Assembly (NCBI GenBank): GCA_001914195.1
Contig: MKYF01000018.1
Location: 10,075-74,074 of the forward strand
Source of the DNA: Streptococcus mitis
GTDB lineage: Bacteria > Bacillota > Bacilli > Lactobacillales > Streptococcaceae
Direction of reading: 5' to 3'
DNA length: 64,000 nucleotides
Made by a program: the position numbers and the translations under genes. This document shows positions 16,438 through 25,508 of the stretch, piece by piece. The notes under the pieces were generated by a model. The model saw nothing but the letters and a program-made list of their open reading frames with translations, did no database searches and was not told the DNA's origin. Every line of letters begins with the position of its first letter. The first letter of the stretch is position 1.

Positions 16438-17778
16438 ATGGAAAAGTATTTATCGGTAACAACTTTGACTAAGTATCTGAAAATGAAATTCGATAAAGAC
16501 CCTTACTTGGAACGGGTCTATTTAACTGGTCAAGTTTCCAACTTTCGTAAACGACCTACTCACCAATATTTCTCCCTAAAAGATGATCACGCAGTCATTC
16601 AAGCGACCATCTGGTCTGGAATTTATCAGAAATTAGGTTTCGACCTGGAAGAAGGGATGAAGATCAATGTGATTGGGCGTGTACAGGTCTATGAACCGAG
16701 CGGTAGCTACTCCATCATCATTGAAAAGGCTGAGCCTGATGGGGTTGGGGCGCTTGCGATTCAGTTTGAACAACTCAAGAAAAAATTGACAGAAGAAGGC
16801 CTGTTTCAAGAACGCTTCAAGCAAGCTCTGCCCCAATTTTCTAAGAGAATTGGTGTAGTGACCAGCCGTAGTGGTGCCGTTATTCGAGATATTATCACGA
16901 CCGTCAGCAGGCGCTTTCCAGGTGTCGATATCTTACTTTATCCAACTAAGGTTCAAGGTGAAGGTTCTGCGGAGGAAATTGCTCGAAATATTGCGCGTGC
17001 CAATCAACGTGACGATTTGGATTTGCTGATTATTGGTCGTGGTGGTGGTTCCATAGAGGATCTCTGGGCCTTTAACGAAGAAATTGTGGTACGAGCTATT
17101 TTTGAATCTCGTTTGCCAGTTATCTCTAGTGTGGGGCATGAGACGGATGTGACCTTGGCAGATTTTGTGGCAGATCGCCGCGCTGCGACGCCGACAGCGG
17201 CAGCTGAACTGGCAACACCTGTGACCAAGTTGGATCTATTAGCTCATTTGCAAAATCAGGAAAAACGGATGGCAACGGCAGTTCGAAATGTCCTATCTAA
17301 GAAACAAGAAGCTTTGAAAAAATGCAGTCAGTCTGTTATCTTTAGACAGCCAGAGCGTTTGTATGATGGCTATATGCAACGCTTGGATCAACTGCAACTG
17401 CGCTTAAAACAAAGTTTACGAACACGGATTTCTGATAACAAGCAATTGGTCCAAGCAAGGACGCATCGACTGGTTCAATTATCACCTGTTACTAAAATCC
17501 AACGTTATCAAGACCGTCTAGGTCAGTTGGATAAGCTCCTCCGTAGCCAAATGGCTCTGGTTTATGATGCCAAGGTTGCTGAAGTGAAGCGACTTTCAGA
17601 AGCCTTACTGATGTTGGATACCAGCCGAATTGTGGCGCGAGGTTATGCTATTGTCAAAAAAGAAGAGTCCGTTGTAGATTCGGTTGAGAGTTTGAAGAAA
17701 AAAGACCAAGTGACGCTTTTGATGCGAGATGGTCAAGTAGAATTAGAGGTTAAAGATGTCAAAACAAAAGAAATTTGA
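16438..17778 (+). CDS. xseA: exodeoxyribonuclease VII large subunit
   Basis: Catalytic subunit of the single-strand exonuclease made with several XseB chains. The protein is 446 residues from MEKYLSVTTL; a GTG two codons earlier (16432) is the alternative and the ribosome-binding site AGGTGGAG overlaps both, so the start is uncertain by two codons. An N-terminal OB-fold (VYLTGQVSNFRKRPTHQYFSLKDD) leads to the catalytic domain with GVVTSRSGAVIRDI and IIGRGGGSIEDLWAFN, and then a coiled-coil tail that binds XseB. It overlaps xseB by 23 bases. Confidence 0.96.
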   Translation: MEKYLSVTTLTKYLKMKFDKDPYLERVYLTGQVSNFRKRPTHQYFSLKDDHAVIQATIWSGIYQKLGFDLEEGMKINVIGRVQVYEPSGSYSIIIEKAEPDGVGALAIQFEQLKKKLTEEGLFQERFKQALPQFSKRIGVVTSRSGAVIRDIITTVSRRFPGVDILLYPTKVQGEGSAEEIARNIARANQRDDLDLLIIGRGGGSIEDLWAFNEEIVVRAIFESRLPVISSVGHETDVTLADFVADRRAATPTAAAELATPVTKLDLLAHLQNQEKRMATAVRNVLSKKQEALKKCSQSVIFRQPERLYDGYMQRLDQLQLRLKQSLRTRISDNKQLVQARTHRLVQLSPVTKIQRYQDRLGQLDKLLRSQMALVYDAKVAEVKRLSEALLMLDTSRIVARGYAIVKKEESVVDSVESLKKKDQVTLLMRDGQVELEVKDVKTKEI

Positions 17779-17968
17779 GGAAAATCTAGCAGAACTGGAG
17801 ACCATTGTCCAAAGTTTGGAAAATGGTGAGATTGCTCTGGAAGATGCGATTGCTGCCTTTCAAAAGGGCATGGTCTTGTCAAAAGAGCTCCAAGCTACGC
17901 TAGACAAGGCTGAAAAGACTTTGGTCAAGGTTATGCAAGAAGACGGAACAGAAAGTGATTTTGAATGA
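17756..17968 (+). CDS. xseB: exodeoxyribonuclease VII small subunit
   Basis: A 70-residue helical-hairpin protein that coats the XseA coiled coil. It begins SKQKKFEENLAELETIVQ and contains the typical LENGEIALEDAI...F..GM pattern. The start lies inside xseA and its stop overlaps the ispA ATG (ATGA at 17965-17968), so it is translationally coupled on both sides. Confidence 0.95.
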   Translation: MSKQKKFEENLAELETIVQSLENGEIALEDAIAAFQKGMVLSKELQATLDKAEKTLVKVMQEDGTESDFE

Positions 17969-18840
17969 AAAAGCAAGAAAAATTAGCTCTTGTTGAGTCT
18001 GCTTTGGAAGACTTTTATGGAGACCAGCAGTTTGCCTCTAGTTTGCGAGAATCTGTTCTCTATTCCATTCATGCTGGTGGCAAGCGTATTCGACCCTTTC
18101 TCTTGTTAGAAGTTTTGGAAGCCTTGCAGGTCGCCATTAAACCTGCTCACGCACAGGTAGCTGCGGCCTTGGAAATGATCCATACAGGGAGTTTGATTCA
18201 CGATGACCTTCCTGCCATGGATGATGATGATTACCGTCGAGGGCGTTTGACCAACCATAAGAAATTCGGTGAAGCTATGGCCATTTTGGCTGGAGATGCT
18301 TTGTTCCTAGATCCGTATGCCTTGATAGCGCAGGCAGATTTGCCAAGTCAAATCAAGGTGGACTTGATTGCCAACTTATCTCTTGCTTCAGGAAGTCTGG
18401 GCATGGTAGCAGGCCAGGTTTTAGACATGGAAGGTGAACACCAGCATTTGTCTTTGGAAGAACTTCAGACCATTCATGCTAATAAGACTGGAAAACTACT
18501 AGCCTTTCCTTTCCAAGCAGCTGCTATTATAGCCGAATTGGCACCTGAAATGCAGGCAAAACTTAAAACTGTAGGTGAATTGATTGGGCTTGCTTTTCAA
18601 GTTAGAGATGATGTGTTAGATGTGACAGCTAGTTTTGAGGAAATTGGCAAGACACCACAAAAAGATCTACAGGCTGAAAAATCAACCTATCCTGCTTTGT
18701 TGGGCTTGGAAGAGGCCATTGCCTTTTGTAACCAAATCTTGGATCAAGCTAATGCAAAACTAGAGGAAATTGCTCATCAGGTTCCCTTTGAAACAGAATC
18801 AATTGTAAGTGTAGTAGAAAGTTTGAGGATCAATGGCTAA
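17965..18840 (+). CDS. ispA: farnesyl/geranyl diphosphate synthase
   Basis: Trans-prenyl transferase that condenses isopentenyl diphosphate with allylic diphosphates, feeding undecaprenyl phosphate for cell-wall synthesis. The protein is 291 residues. The first aspartate-rich motif is in HDDLPAMDDDDYRRG, the second is DDVLD, and GGKRIRPFL is the substrate-binding loop. It overlaps xseB by 4 bases and tlyA by 8. Confidence 0.95.
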   Translation: MKKQEKLALVESALEDFYGDQQFASSLRESVLYSIHAGGKRIRPFLLLEVLEALQVAIKPAHAQVAAALEMIHTGSLIHDDLPAMDDDDYRRGRLTNHKKFGEAMAILAGDALFLDPYALIAQADLPSQIKVDLIANLSLASGSLGMVAGQVLDMEGEHQHLSLEELQTIHANKTGKLLAFPFQAAAIIAELAPEMQAKLKTVGELIGLAFQVRDDVLDVTASFEEIGKTPQKDLQAEKSTYPALLGLEEAIAFCNQILDQANAKLEEIAHQVPFETESIVSVVESLRING

Positions 18841-19648
18841 GGAAAGAGTGGATGTACTAGCTTATAAACAGGGCTTGTTTGAAACGAGAGAGCAGGCCAA
18901 GCGTGGTGTCATGGCTGGTCTAGTCGTAGCAGTCCTTAATGGAGAACGGTTTGACAAGCCAGGAGAGAAAATTCCAGATGACACCGAGCTAAAACTCAAG
19001 GGGGAGAAACTCAAGTATGTCAGCCGTGGTGGCTTGAAATTAGAAAAGGCCTTGCAGGTCTTTGATTTGTCAGTGGAAGGAGCTACAACGATTGATATCG
19101 GTGCCTCTACTGGAGGTTTTACCGATGTCATGTTGCAGAATGGTGCTGAGTTAGTCTTTGCAGTTGATGTTGGTACCAATCAGTTGGCTTGGAAATTACG
19201 CCAAGACCCACGGGTTGTCAGCATGGAGCAGTTTAATTTCCGCTATGCTGAAAAGACTGATTTTGAGCAGGAACCGAGCTTTGCCAGTATTGACGTGAGT
19301 TTCATTTCCCTCAGCCTTATTTTACCGGCCTTGCACCGAGTGTTAGCTGATCAAGGCCAGGTTGTGGCTCTAGTTAAGCCCCAATTTGAAGCAGGCCGTG
19401 AGCAGATTGGGAAAAATGGAATTATTCGCGATGCCAAGGTCCATCAGAATGTCCTTGAATCTGTCACAGCTATGGCAGTAGAGGAAGGCTTTTCAGTCCT
19501 TGGATTGGATTTTTCTCCCATCCAAGGTGGGCATGGAAATATTGAATTTTTAGCGTATTTGAAAAAAGAAGAATCAGCAAGCAATCAAGTTCTTGCTGAA
19601 ATTGAAGAAGTAGTAGAGAGGGCGCATAGTCAATTTAAAAATGAATAA
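18833..19648 (+). CDS. tlyA: TlyA family rRNA methyltransferase
   Basis: The protein is 271 residues. An S4 RNA-binding domain (about 1-65: KERVDVLAYKQGLFETREQA...) is followed by an FtsJ/RrmJ-type methyltransferase with the SAM motif DIGASTGGFTDVML. TlyA proteins methylate ribose 2'-OH of rRNA in some actinobacteria; streptococcal members are annotated as hemolysins but act most likely on rRNA. It overlaps ispA and argR by 8 bases each. Confidence 0.9.
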   Translation: MAKERVDVLAYKQGLFETREQAKRGVMAGLVVAVLNGERFDKPGEKIPDDTELKLKGEKLKYVSRGGLKLEKALQVFDLSVEGATTIDIGASTGGFTDVMLQNGAELVFAVDVGTNQLAWKLRQDPRVVSMEQFNFRYAEKTDFEQEPSFASIDVSFISLSLILPALHRVLADQGQVVALVKPQFEAGREQIGKNGIIRDAKVHQNVLESVTAMAVEEGFSVLGLDFSPIQGGHGNIEFLAYLKKEESASNQVLAEIEEVVERAHSQFKNE

Positions 19649-20072
19649 AAAAGAGAGACTTGAAAAAATTAGACGATTTGTGACAGATTATCAAATCGGC
19701 ACGCAAGAAGAAATTGTAGAATATTTGAAAGAAGCAGGAATCACTGCTACTCAGGCAACGGTATCACGGGATATCAAAGAACTAGGTATTGTCAAAATTC
19801 CTTTGAGAGATAACACCTATGTCTATGAATTATCAAAATCAATCGTAAAAAGTTTGCAACTGGCTGAAGACAATATTGAGTCAGCTGTATTGATGGACAA
19901 GATGATTAATCTCCAAGTTATTCCAGGAAATACAGCTTTTGTAAAAGCTCAGTTAACCGAGACTTTTGCGGACAAGATTTTTAGCTGTTTGGCTGATGAT
20001 AGCTCGATTTTAGTCATTGCCAGAAGTGAAAGTCTAGCTGAGGAAATCTTTGAACAAGTAAAAAATTGGTAG
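19641..20072 (+). CDS. argR: ArgR/AhrC family arginine regulator
   Basis: The protein is 143 residues. A winged-helix N-terminus (EIVEYLKEAGITATQATVSRD) is followed by a C-terminal arginine-binding oligomerisation domain with PGNTAFVKAQ and the DDSSILVIAR segment. It hexamerises with arginine and controls arginine synthesis and breakdown genes. The position just before recN is the conserved Firmicute location of AhrC, so this is probably the AhrC-type paralog rather than the arc-linked ArgR. Confidence 0.92.
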   Translation: MNKKERLEKIRRFVTDYQIGTQEEIVEYLKEAGITATQATVSRDIKELGIVKIPLRDNTYVYELSKSIVKSLQLAEDNIESAVLMDKMINLQVIPGNTAFVKAQLTETFADKIFSCLADDSSILVIARSESLAEEIFEQVKNW

Positions 20073-20078
20073 GTCTAT

Positions 20079-21746
20079 ATGTTACTTGAAATTTCGATAA
20101 AAAACTTTGCCATTATTGAGGCTATTTCCCTCAATTTTGAAAAGGGGATGACTGTCCTGACTGGTGAAACGGGTGCAGGGAAGTCGATTATCATTGATGC
20201 CATGAATATGATGTTGGGGACTCGTGCTACGACAGATGTTATTCGTCATGGTGCGCCAAAGGCAGAGATTGAGGGGCTGTTCTCAGTTGAGAATAGTCGC
20301 CTTTTGCAGGAAATTTTCGATGAGCAAGGTTTAGAATTGGGTGATGAAATTATCATTCGTCGAGAAATTCTGCAAAATGGTCGTAGTATTAGTCGTGTCA
20401 ATGGCCAGATGGTCAATCTGTCTGTTTTGCGTGCTATTGGGCAACATCTTGTGGACATTCATGGTCAGCATGACCAAGAAGAGTTAATGCGCCCTCAACT
20501 TCATATTCAAATGTTGGATGAATTCGGCGATGTAGCTTTTTGGGGTTTGAAAGAAACCTATCAAACGAGTTTTGATGCCTACCGTAAAATGCGTAAGCAG
20601 GTTCTGGAAGTCAAGAAAAACCAACAGGAACACAAGGCACGTATCGAAATGTTGGAATTTCAAATGGCAGAGATTGAGGCAGCAAACTTGCAGGCTGGAG
20701 AAGATCTGGCTCTCAATCAAGAGCGTGATAAACTTCTCAATCATAAAAACATTGCTGATACGCTGACCAATGCCTATAGTATGTTGGACAATGAAGACTT
20801 TTCAAGTCTGGCTAATGTTCGTTCGGCCATGAATGACATGGAAAGTGTTGAAGAGTACGATCCTGAATACCGTGAAATTTCAAGCTCTCTGTCTGAGACC
20901 TACTATGTCTTAGAAGATATTAGCAAACGTTTGGAAGCTATTATCGAGGATCTTGATTTTGACGGCAATCGTCTTATGCAGGTCGAGAATCGTTTGGACC
21001 TTCTTCACACTATTACCCGTAAGTATGGTGGGACTGTGGATGATGTCTTGCTTTATTTTGCTAAAATTACAGAAGAATATAATCTCTTGACAGGCAATAA
21101 CCTTTCGTCTGAGGACATGGAAGCAGAGCTTAAGAAGTTGGAAGTCAACCTTGTTGATTTGGCAGGCCAGCTTGCATCTGCTCGTCATGATTTGGCTCAG
21201 CAATTGGAAGCTGAGATTAAACAAGAACTGCAAGACCTTTATATGGAAAAAGCCCAGTTTCAGGTTCGTTTTAGCAAGGGCAAATTTAGCCGTGAGGGCA
21301 ATGAAACGGTTGAGTTTTACATTTCAACCAATCCTGGCGAAGACTTTAAACCCTTGGTCAAGGTTGCATCTGGTGGGGAATTATCCCGTCTTATGCTAGC
21401 TATCAAGTCTGCCTTTTCACGTAAAGAAGGTAAGACCAGCATTGTCTTTGATGAGGTGGATACGGGAGTTTCAGGTCGTGTAGCTCAGGCCATCGCACAG
21501 AAGATTCACAAGATTGGCCATCATGGTCAGGTTCTGGCTATTTCCCACTTGCCACAAGTGATTGCGATTGCGGATTATCAATTCTTTATTGAGAAGATTA
21601 GCAATGAGCATTCAACGGTTTCGACTGTTCGTCTTTTGACGGTTGAAGAGCGAGTGGAGGAAGTTGCCAAGATGCTGGCAGGTGATGATGTGACAGAAGC
21701 TGCCCTGACGCAAGCCAGAGAATTGTTGAGAAACAGGGAGAAATAA
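20079..21746 (+). CDS. recN: DNA repair protein RecN
   Basis: SMC-like ATPase that acts early at double-strand breaks. The protein is 555 residues. Walker A GETGAGKS (residues 30-37), a central long coiled coil (about 150-370) with DIHGQHDQEELM before it, signature VASGGELSRLML, and Walker B IVFDEVDTGVSG. It lies 6 bases after argR, in the same operon. Confidence 0.97.
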   Translation: MLLEISIKNFAIIEAISLNFEKGMTVLTGETGAGKSIIIDAMNMMLGTRATTDVIRHGAPKAEIEGLFSVENSRLLQEIFDEQGLELGDEIIIRREILQNGRSISRVNGQMVNLSVLRAIGQHLVDIHGQHDQEELMRPQLHIQMLDEFGDVAFWGLKETYQTSFDAYRKMRKQVLEVKKNQQEHKARIEMLEFQMAEIEAANLQAGEDLALNQERDKLLNHKNIADTLTNAYSMLDNEDFSSLANVRSAMNDMESVEEYDPEYREISSSLSETYYVLEDISKRLEAIIEDLDFDGNRLMQVENRLDLLHTITRKYGGTVDDVLLYFAKITEEYNLLTGNNLSSEDMEAELKKLEVNLVDLAGQLASARHDLAQQLEAEIKQELQDLYMEKAQFQVRFSKGKFSREGNETVEFYISTNPGEDFKPLVKVASGGELSRLMLAIKSAFSRKEGKTSIVFDEVDTGVSGRVAQAIAQKIHKIGHHGQVLAISHLPQVIAIADYQFFIEKISNEHSTVSTVRLLTVEERVEEVAKMLAGDDVTEAALTQARELLRNREK

Positions 21747-21747
21747 G

Positions 21748-22476
21748 ATGACAGACTATTATGTAATTGGAGATGTTCATGGAAAAGCTGGGATGCTGGA
21801 AGACCTTCTCAAAACCTGGGATGGTCAGACCCAGTTGCTCTTTCTAGGGGATTTGATTGACCGTGGTGAGGATAGTCGCCGTGTTCTTGAAATGGTCAAG
21901 AACTTAGTGGACAATCAAGGGGCCATCTGTCTATCAGGAAACCACGAGTATATGTTTTTGACTTGGCTCGATGACCCAGAAGAAAGTTATGACCATTATC
22001 GTCGCAATGGTGGAGATACAACCATTAACTCTATCCTAGGTCGTCCCTTGGATGCACCAGTTGATGGAGTAGAAGATGCCAAGCGTGTCGCTACTGAAGC
22101 GGCAGATTTGGTCGAATTTATTCGTCGAATGCCATTTGTGGTAGAGACAGATAAGTATATCTTTGTTCACGCAGGTATTGATTTGACCATAGACGACTGG
22201 CATGAAACCACAGATTATAAAAAAGTCTGGCTTAGAAAACCATTCCACGAAGCAGAAAATCATACTGGAAAAATCATTGTCTTTGGCCATACACCGGTCT
22301 ATGGTTTGTTAAAGCAAGAGCGAGGCACAGCTGAGCTTTGGACTACAGAAGATGGCAAGATTGGGATGGATGGAGGAGCTGTCTATGGTGGTGTCCTTCA
22401 TGGGATTGTCTTTACAGACCAAGGAATGACAGAACACCACTTTATCGAAAATGACGGCTTTGTTGCTGAAGATTAG
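21748..22476 (+). CDS. calcineurin-like metallophosphoesterase
   Basis: The protein is 242 residues. The dinuclear-metal motifs are in order: GDVHG (residues 8-12), GDLIDRGEDS, GNHEYM, HAGID and FGHTP, which is the PPP-type serine/threonine phosphatase / ApaH pattern. It could act on phosphoproteins or on diadenosine tetraphosphate; the sequence does not decide. It starts two bases after the recN stop and is the last gene of the xseA operon, since lepA has its own promoter. Confidence 0.85.
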   Translation: MTDYYVIGDVHGKAGMLEDLLKTWDGQTQLLFLGDLIDRGEDSRRVLEMVKNLVDNQGAICLSGNHEYMFLTWLDDPEESYDHYRRNGGDTTINSILGRPLDAPVDGVEDAKRVATEAADLVEFIRRMPFVVETDKYIFVHAGIDLTIDDWHETTDYKKVWLRKPFHEAENHTGKIIVFGHTPVYGLLKQERGTAELWTTEDGKIGMDGGAVYGGVLHGIVFTDQGMTEHHFIENDGFVAED

Positions 22477-22497
22477 TACTCCTAGCAGGGTATGATC

Positions 22498-22526
22498 TTG
22501 TCAAAAAGTCAAAAACAATTTATAAT
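22498..22526 (+). promoter_or_regulatory. lepA promoter
   Basis: TTGTCA at 22498-22503 and TATAAT at 22521-22526, 17-bp spacer. It implies a start near 22533, so the in-frame ATG at 22492 is upstream of transcription. Confidence 0.8.
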
Positions 22527-22554
22527 AAATAGATACCCTGAAAGGAAGAGAATC

Positions 22555-24378
22555 ATGAACTTAGAAGAATTGAAAAAACGACAGGAGAAGATCCGTAACT
22601 TCTCTATTATCGCTCATATTGACCACGGGAAATCAACTCTAGCAGACCGTATTTTGGAAAAAACAGAGACCGTTTCAAGTCGTGAAATGCAGGCCCAGCT
22701 TTTGGATAGCATGGATCTAGAGCGGGAACGTGGGATTACCATTAAGTTGAATGCCATTGAGCTCAATTATACTGCAAAAGATGGGGAAACTTATATTTTC
22801 CACTTGATTGACACGCCGGGGCACGTTGACTTTACCTATGAAGTTTCACGTTCGCTCGCTGCCTGTGAGGGAGCGATTTTAGTGGTCGATGCTGCTCAAG
22901 GGATTGAGGCTCAAACCCTTGCCAACGTTTATCTGGCCTTGGATAATGATTTGGAAATCATGCCAGTCATTAACAAAATTGACCTGCCAGCTGCAGATCC
23001 AGAGCGTGTTCGCACAGAGATTGAGGATGTCATTGGTTTGGATGCTAGTGAAGCAGTTTTGGCTTCTGCCAAGGCTGGTATCGGTATTGAAGAAATTCTA
23101 GAGCAAATCGTAGAAAAAGTACCAGCACCAACGGGTGATGTGACGGCGCCACTTAAGGCCTTGATTTTCGACTCTGTTTACGATGCTTACCGTGGGGTTA
23201 TCCTCCAAGTTCGTGTCATGGATGGGGTGGTTAAACCTGGCGATAAGATTCAGCTTATGAGCAATGGCAAGACCTTTGATGTGACAGAAGTTGGTATTTT
23301 TACACCGAAAGCAGTTGGTCGTGATTTCCTTGCGACTGGGGACGTTGGTTATATTGCAGCTTCTATCAAGACGGTTCAGGATACTCGTGTGGGTGATACC
23401 GTTACCTTGGCAACCAATCCTGCGGCAGAGCCCTTACATGGTTACAAGCAGATGAATCCTATGGTCTTTGCGGGTCTATATCCAATTGAGTCAAACAAGT
23501 ATAACGACCTGCGTGAAGCCCTTGAAAAATTGCAACTGAATGATGCTAGTCTTCAGTTTGAGCCAGAAACATCTCAGGCACTTGGATTTGGTTTCCGTTG
23601 TGGATTCCTTGGACTTCTCCATATGGATGTTATCCAAGAGCGTTTAGAGCGTGAGTTTAACATTGACCTCATCATGACAGCTCCATCTGTTATCTATAAG
23701 GTCAACTTGACCGACGGCGAGTCTATGGATGTGTCTAACCCGTCTGAGTTCCCAGACCCAACTAAGATTGCGACCATTGAAGAACCTTATGTTAAAGCGC
23801 AAATCATGGTACCGCAAGAGTTTGTTGGAGCAGTCATGGAATTAGCTCAGCGTAAGCGTGGGGACTTTGTGACTATGGACTATATTGATGATAACCGTGT
23901 CAATGTTATCTATCAAATTCCATTGGCTGAAATCGTCTTCGACTTCTTTGATAAACTCAAGTCTTCAACTCGCGGTTATGCAAGCTTTGACTATGAATTG
24001 TCAGAGTACCGCCCATCTAAGCTAGTGAAAATGGATATCCTTCTCAATGGAGACAAGGTGGATGCCCTTAGCTTTATCGTTCACAAGGACTTTGCCTACG
24101 AACGTGGAAAACTCATCGTTGATAAGCTCAAGAAAATCATCCCTCGTCAACAATTTGAGGTGCCAATTCAAGCGGCTATTGGACACAAGATTGTGGCTCG
24201 TACTGATATCAAAGCCCTTCGTAAGAACGTACTTGCCAAGTGTTATGGTGGTGACGTTTCTCGTAAACGCAAACTCCTTGAAAAACAAAAAGCAGGTAAG
24301 AAGCGCATGAAAGCTATCGGATCAGTAGAAGTTCCACAAGAAGCCTTCCTCAGTGTCTTGAGCATGGATGAAGAATAA
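22555..24378 (+). CDS. lepA: translation elongation factor 4
   Basis: Ribosome-bound GTPase that back-translocates or remodels stalled ribosomes. The protein is 607 residues starting at MNLEELKKRQEKIRNF, preceded by AAGGAAGAG. G1 is AHIDHGKST, G3 DTPGHVDF, G4 NKIDLP; then domain II, the EF-G-like domains III and V, and the LepA-specific C-terminal domain with KCYGGDVSRKRKLLEKQK. The start 21 codons upstream lies before the promoter -10 and is rejected. Confidence 0.98.
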   Translation: MNLEELKKRQEKIRNFSIIAHIDHGKSTLADRILEKTETVSSREMQAQLLDSMDLERERGITIKLNAIELNYTAKDGETYIFHLIDTPGHVDFTYEVSRSLAACEGAILVVDAAQGIEAQTLANVYLALDNDLEIMPVINKIDLPAADPERVRTEIEDVIGLDASEAVLASAKAGIGIEEILEQIVEKVPAPTGDVTAPLKALIFDSVYDAYRGVILQVRVMDGVVKPGDKIQLMSNGKTFDVTEVGIFTPKAVGRDFLATGDVGYIAASIKTVQDTRVGDTVTLATNPAAEPLHGYKQMNPMVFAGLYPIESNKYNDLREALEKLQLNDASLQFEPETSQALGFGFRCGFLGLLHMDVIQERLEREFNIDLIMTAPSVIYKVNLTDGESMDVSNPSEFPDPTKIATIEEPYVKAQIMVPQEFVGAVMELAQRKRGDFVTMDYIDDNRVNVIYQIPLAEIVFDFFDKLKSSTRGYASFDYELSEYRPSKLVKMDILLNGDKVDALSFIVHKDFAYERGKLIVDKLKKIIPRQQFEVPIQAAIGHKIVARTDIKALRKNVLAKCYGGDVSRKRKLLEKQKAGKKRMKAIGSVEVPQEAFLSVLSMDEE

Positions 24379-24432
24379 ATTATCAGAAATACCTTTCCTT
24401 CTTCATAGGAAATTTATATAAGAATCAATCGT

Positions 24433-24460
24433 AAAGCAGGCTTAAATGGTCTGCTTTTTT
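24433..24460 (+). terminator. rho-independent terminator of lepA
   Basis: AAAGCAG / CTGCTTT stem with an 11-base loop and a TTT run. Confidence 0.85.
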
Positions 24461-24480
24461 AGTTTCTAGAACAGAAAAAA

Positions 24481-24507
24481 TGTTTGAAATGTTTGCTTAT
24501 ATGTTTG
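24481..24507. promoter_or_regulatory. cluster of TGTTTG motifs, candidate LacR operators
   Basis: TGTTTG occurs at 24481, 24490 and 24502, followed by GCAACAAAT near 24515. The same hexamer and its complement recur in the lacA promoter region. I infer a LacR (DeoR-family) binding region upstream of the gat promoter. Confidence 0.5.
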
Positions 24508-24574
24508 TTTTTTTGCAACAAATCATAAAAACAACAAAAATATAAAAAAAGAGACAAAAAAGAACAGAAAATCG

Positions 24575-24603
24575 TTGACAACGGTTTCATATAGTGTTAT
24601 ACT
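24575..24603 (+). promoter_or_regulatory. gatABC promoter with overlapping cre
   Basis: TTGACA at 24575-24580 and TATACT at 24598-24603, 17-bp spacer: a near-consensus promoter. TGACAACGGTTTCA at 24576-24589 resembles a CcpA cre with two deviations and overlaps the -35, consistent with catabolite repression. Confidence 0.75.
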
Positions 24604-24639
24604 TATAACATAAAGTTAATGGAAAGAAGGGAAAACCTT

Positions 24640-25116
24640 ATGGGATTAGATCATTTCTTTGACAAAAACCTTGTGTTTTGCTTAGAAGCGGATAATCAAG
24701 AACATCTCTTTGATCAAGTTGCAACTTTATTGGAAGAACGAGAAATCGTAACTCCAACCTATCGTGAAGCCTTGATCACGCGTGAAAAGTCATTTCCAAC
24801 TGGCTTAGATATGGAATTTTTGGGTAAGGATTTGCCGAATGTGGCTATTCCTCATACAGATATTGTTCATAATCTAGCTGAAAAAGTTGTGGTCGTTCGA
24901 TTAGATAAACCAGTGACTTTCCACAATATGATTGCACCAGATAAGGAAGTAGAAGTATCTTTACTCTTCTTTATCATTAATAACTCAAGTTCAAGTCAAA
25001 CAAACATTCTTGCTCAGTTGATGGACTTCTTTACTGGAAATGGTCATCTTGAAGACCTATCAAAAATTTCTGAACCAGAAGCCCTCTATGCTTATATAGC
25101 TGAAGCAATCGCTTAA
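24640..25116 (+). CDS. gatA: PTS EIIA, galactitol/fructose-type
   Basis: Phosphocarrier that takes phosphate from HPr and gives it to the EIIB next door. The protein is 158 residues from MGLDHFFDKN; an ATG seven codons earlier (24619) has no good ribosome-binding site. EIIA fold of the fructose/mannitol class, with the phosphoryl His in VAIPHTD. It heads the gatA-gatB-gatC operon. In streptococci such galactitol-family systems linked to lacABCD have been described as galactose transporters, which fits this context. Confidence 0.88.
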   Translation: MGLDHFFDKNLVFCLEADNQEHLFDQVATLLEEREIVTPTYREALITREKSFPTGLDMEFLGKDLPNVAIPHTDIVHNLAEKVVVVRLDKPVTFHNMIAPDKEVEVSLLFFIINNSSSSQTNILAQLMDFFTGNGHLEDLSKISEPEALYAYIAEAIA

Positions 25117-25154
25117 TCTTGTCTATTAAAAATATTAAATCGGAGGAAATCCAT

Positions 25155-25460
25155 ATGATTAAAATTCTTGCTGCCTGCGGTGCAGGTGTTAACTCAAGCC
25201 ACCAAATTAAAAGTGCTCTTGAAGAAGAACTTTCAAACCGTGGTTTTGATGTTCACTGTGATGCAGTCATGGTCAAAGACGTTAACGAAGATCTTATCAA
25301 AGGTTATGACATCTTCACACCAATTGCTGCTACAGATCTTGGTTTTGACCCAGGTATTCCAGTTATCGAAGCTGGACCAATCTTATTCCGTATTCCAGCT
25401 ATGAGTGCTCCAGTATTTGACAATATTGAAGCAGCTATCAAAGAACACGGATTAAGCTAA
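25155..25460 (+). CDS. gatB: PTS EIIB, galactitol family
   Basis: The protein is 101 residues. It opens MIKILAACGAGVNSSHQI, where Cys8 in the P-loop is the phosphorylated residue. GGAGG at 25142-25146 selects the ATG at 25155 over the longer frame opening at 25119. It receives phosphate from GatA and passes it to the sugar carried by GatC. Confidence 0.9.
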   Translation: MIKILAACGAGVNSSHQIKSALEEELSNRGFDVHCDAVMVKDVNEDLIKGYDIFTPIAATDLGFDPGIPVIEAGPILFRIPAMSAPVFDNIEAAIKEHGLS

Positions 25461-25508
25461 TTATCAATTTGTTAACATTCATATAACATAAAAAAGGGAG
25501 GAACTGTT

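Noticed and set aside
22492..22554. N-terminal extension of LepA from 22492
   Set aside because: This start is upstream of the lepA promoter and the added 21 residues do not belong to the family.
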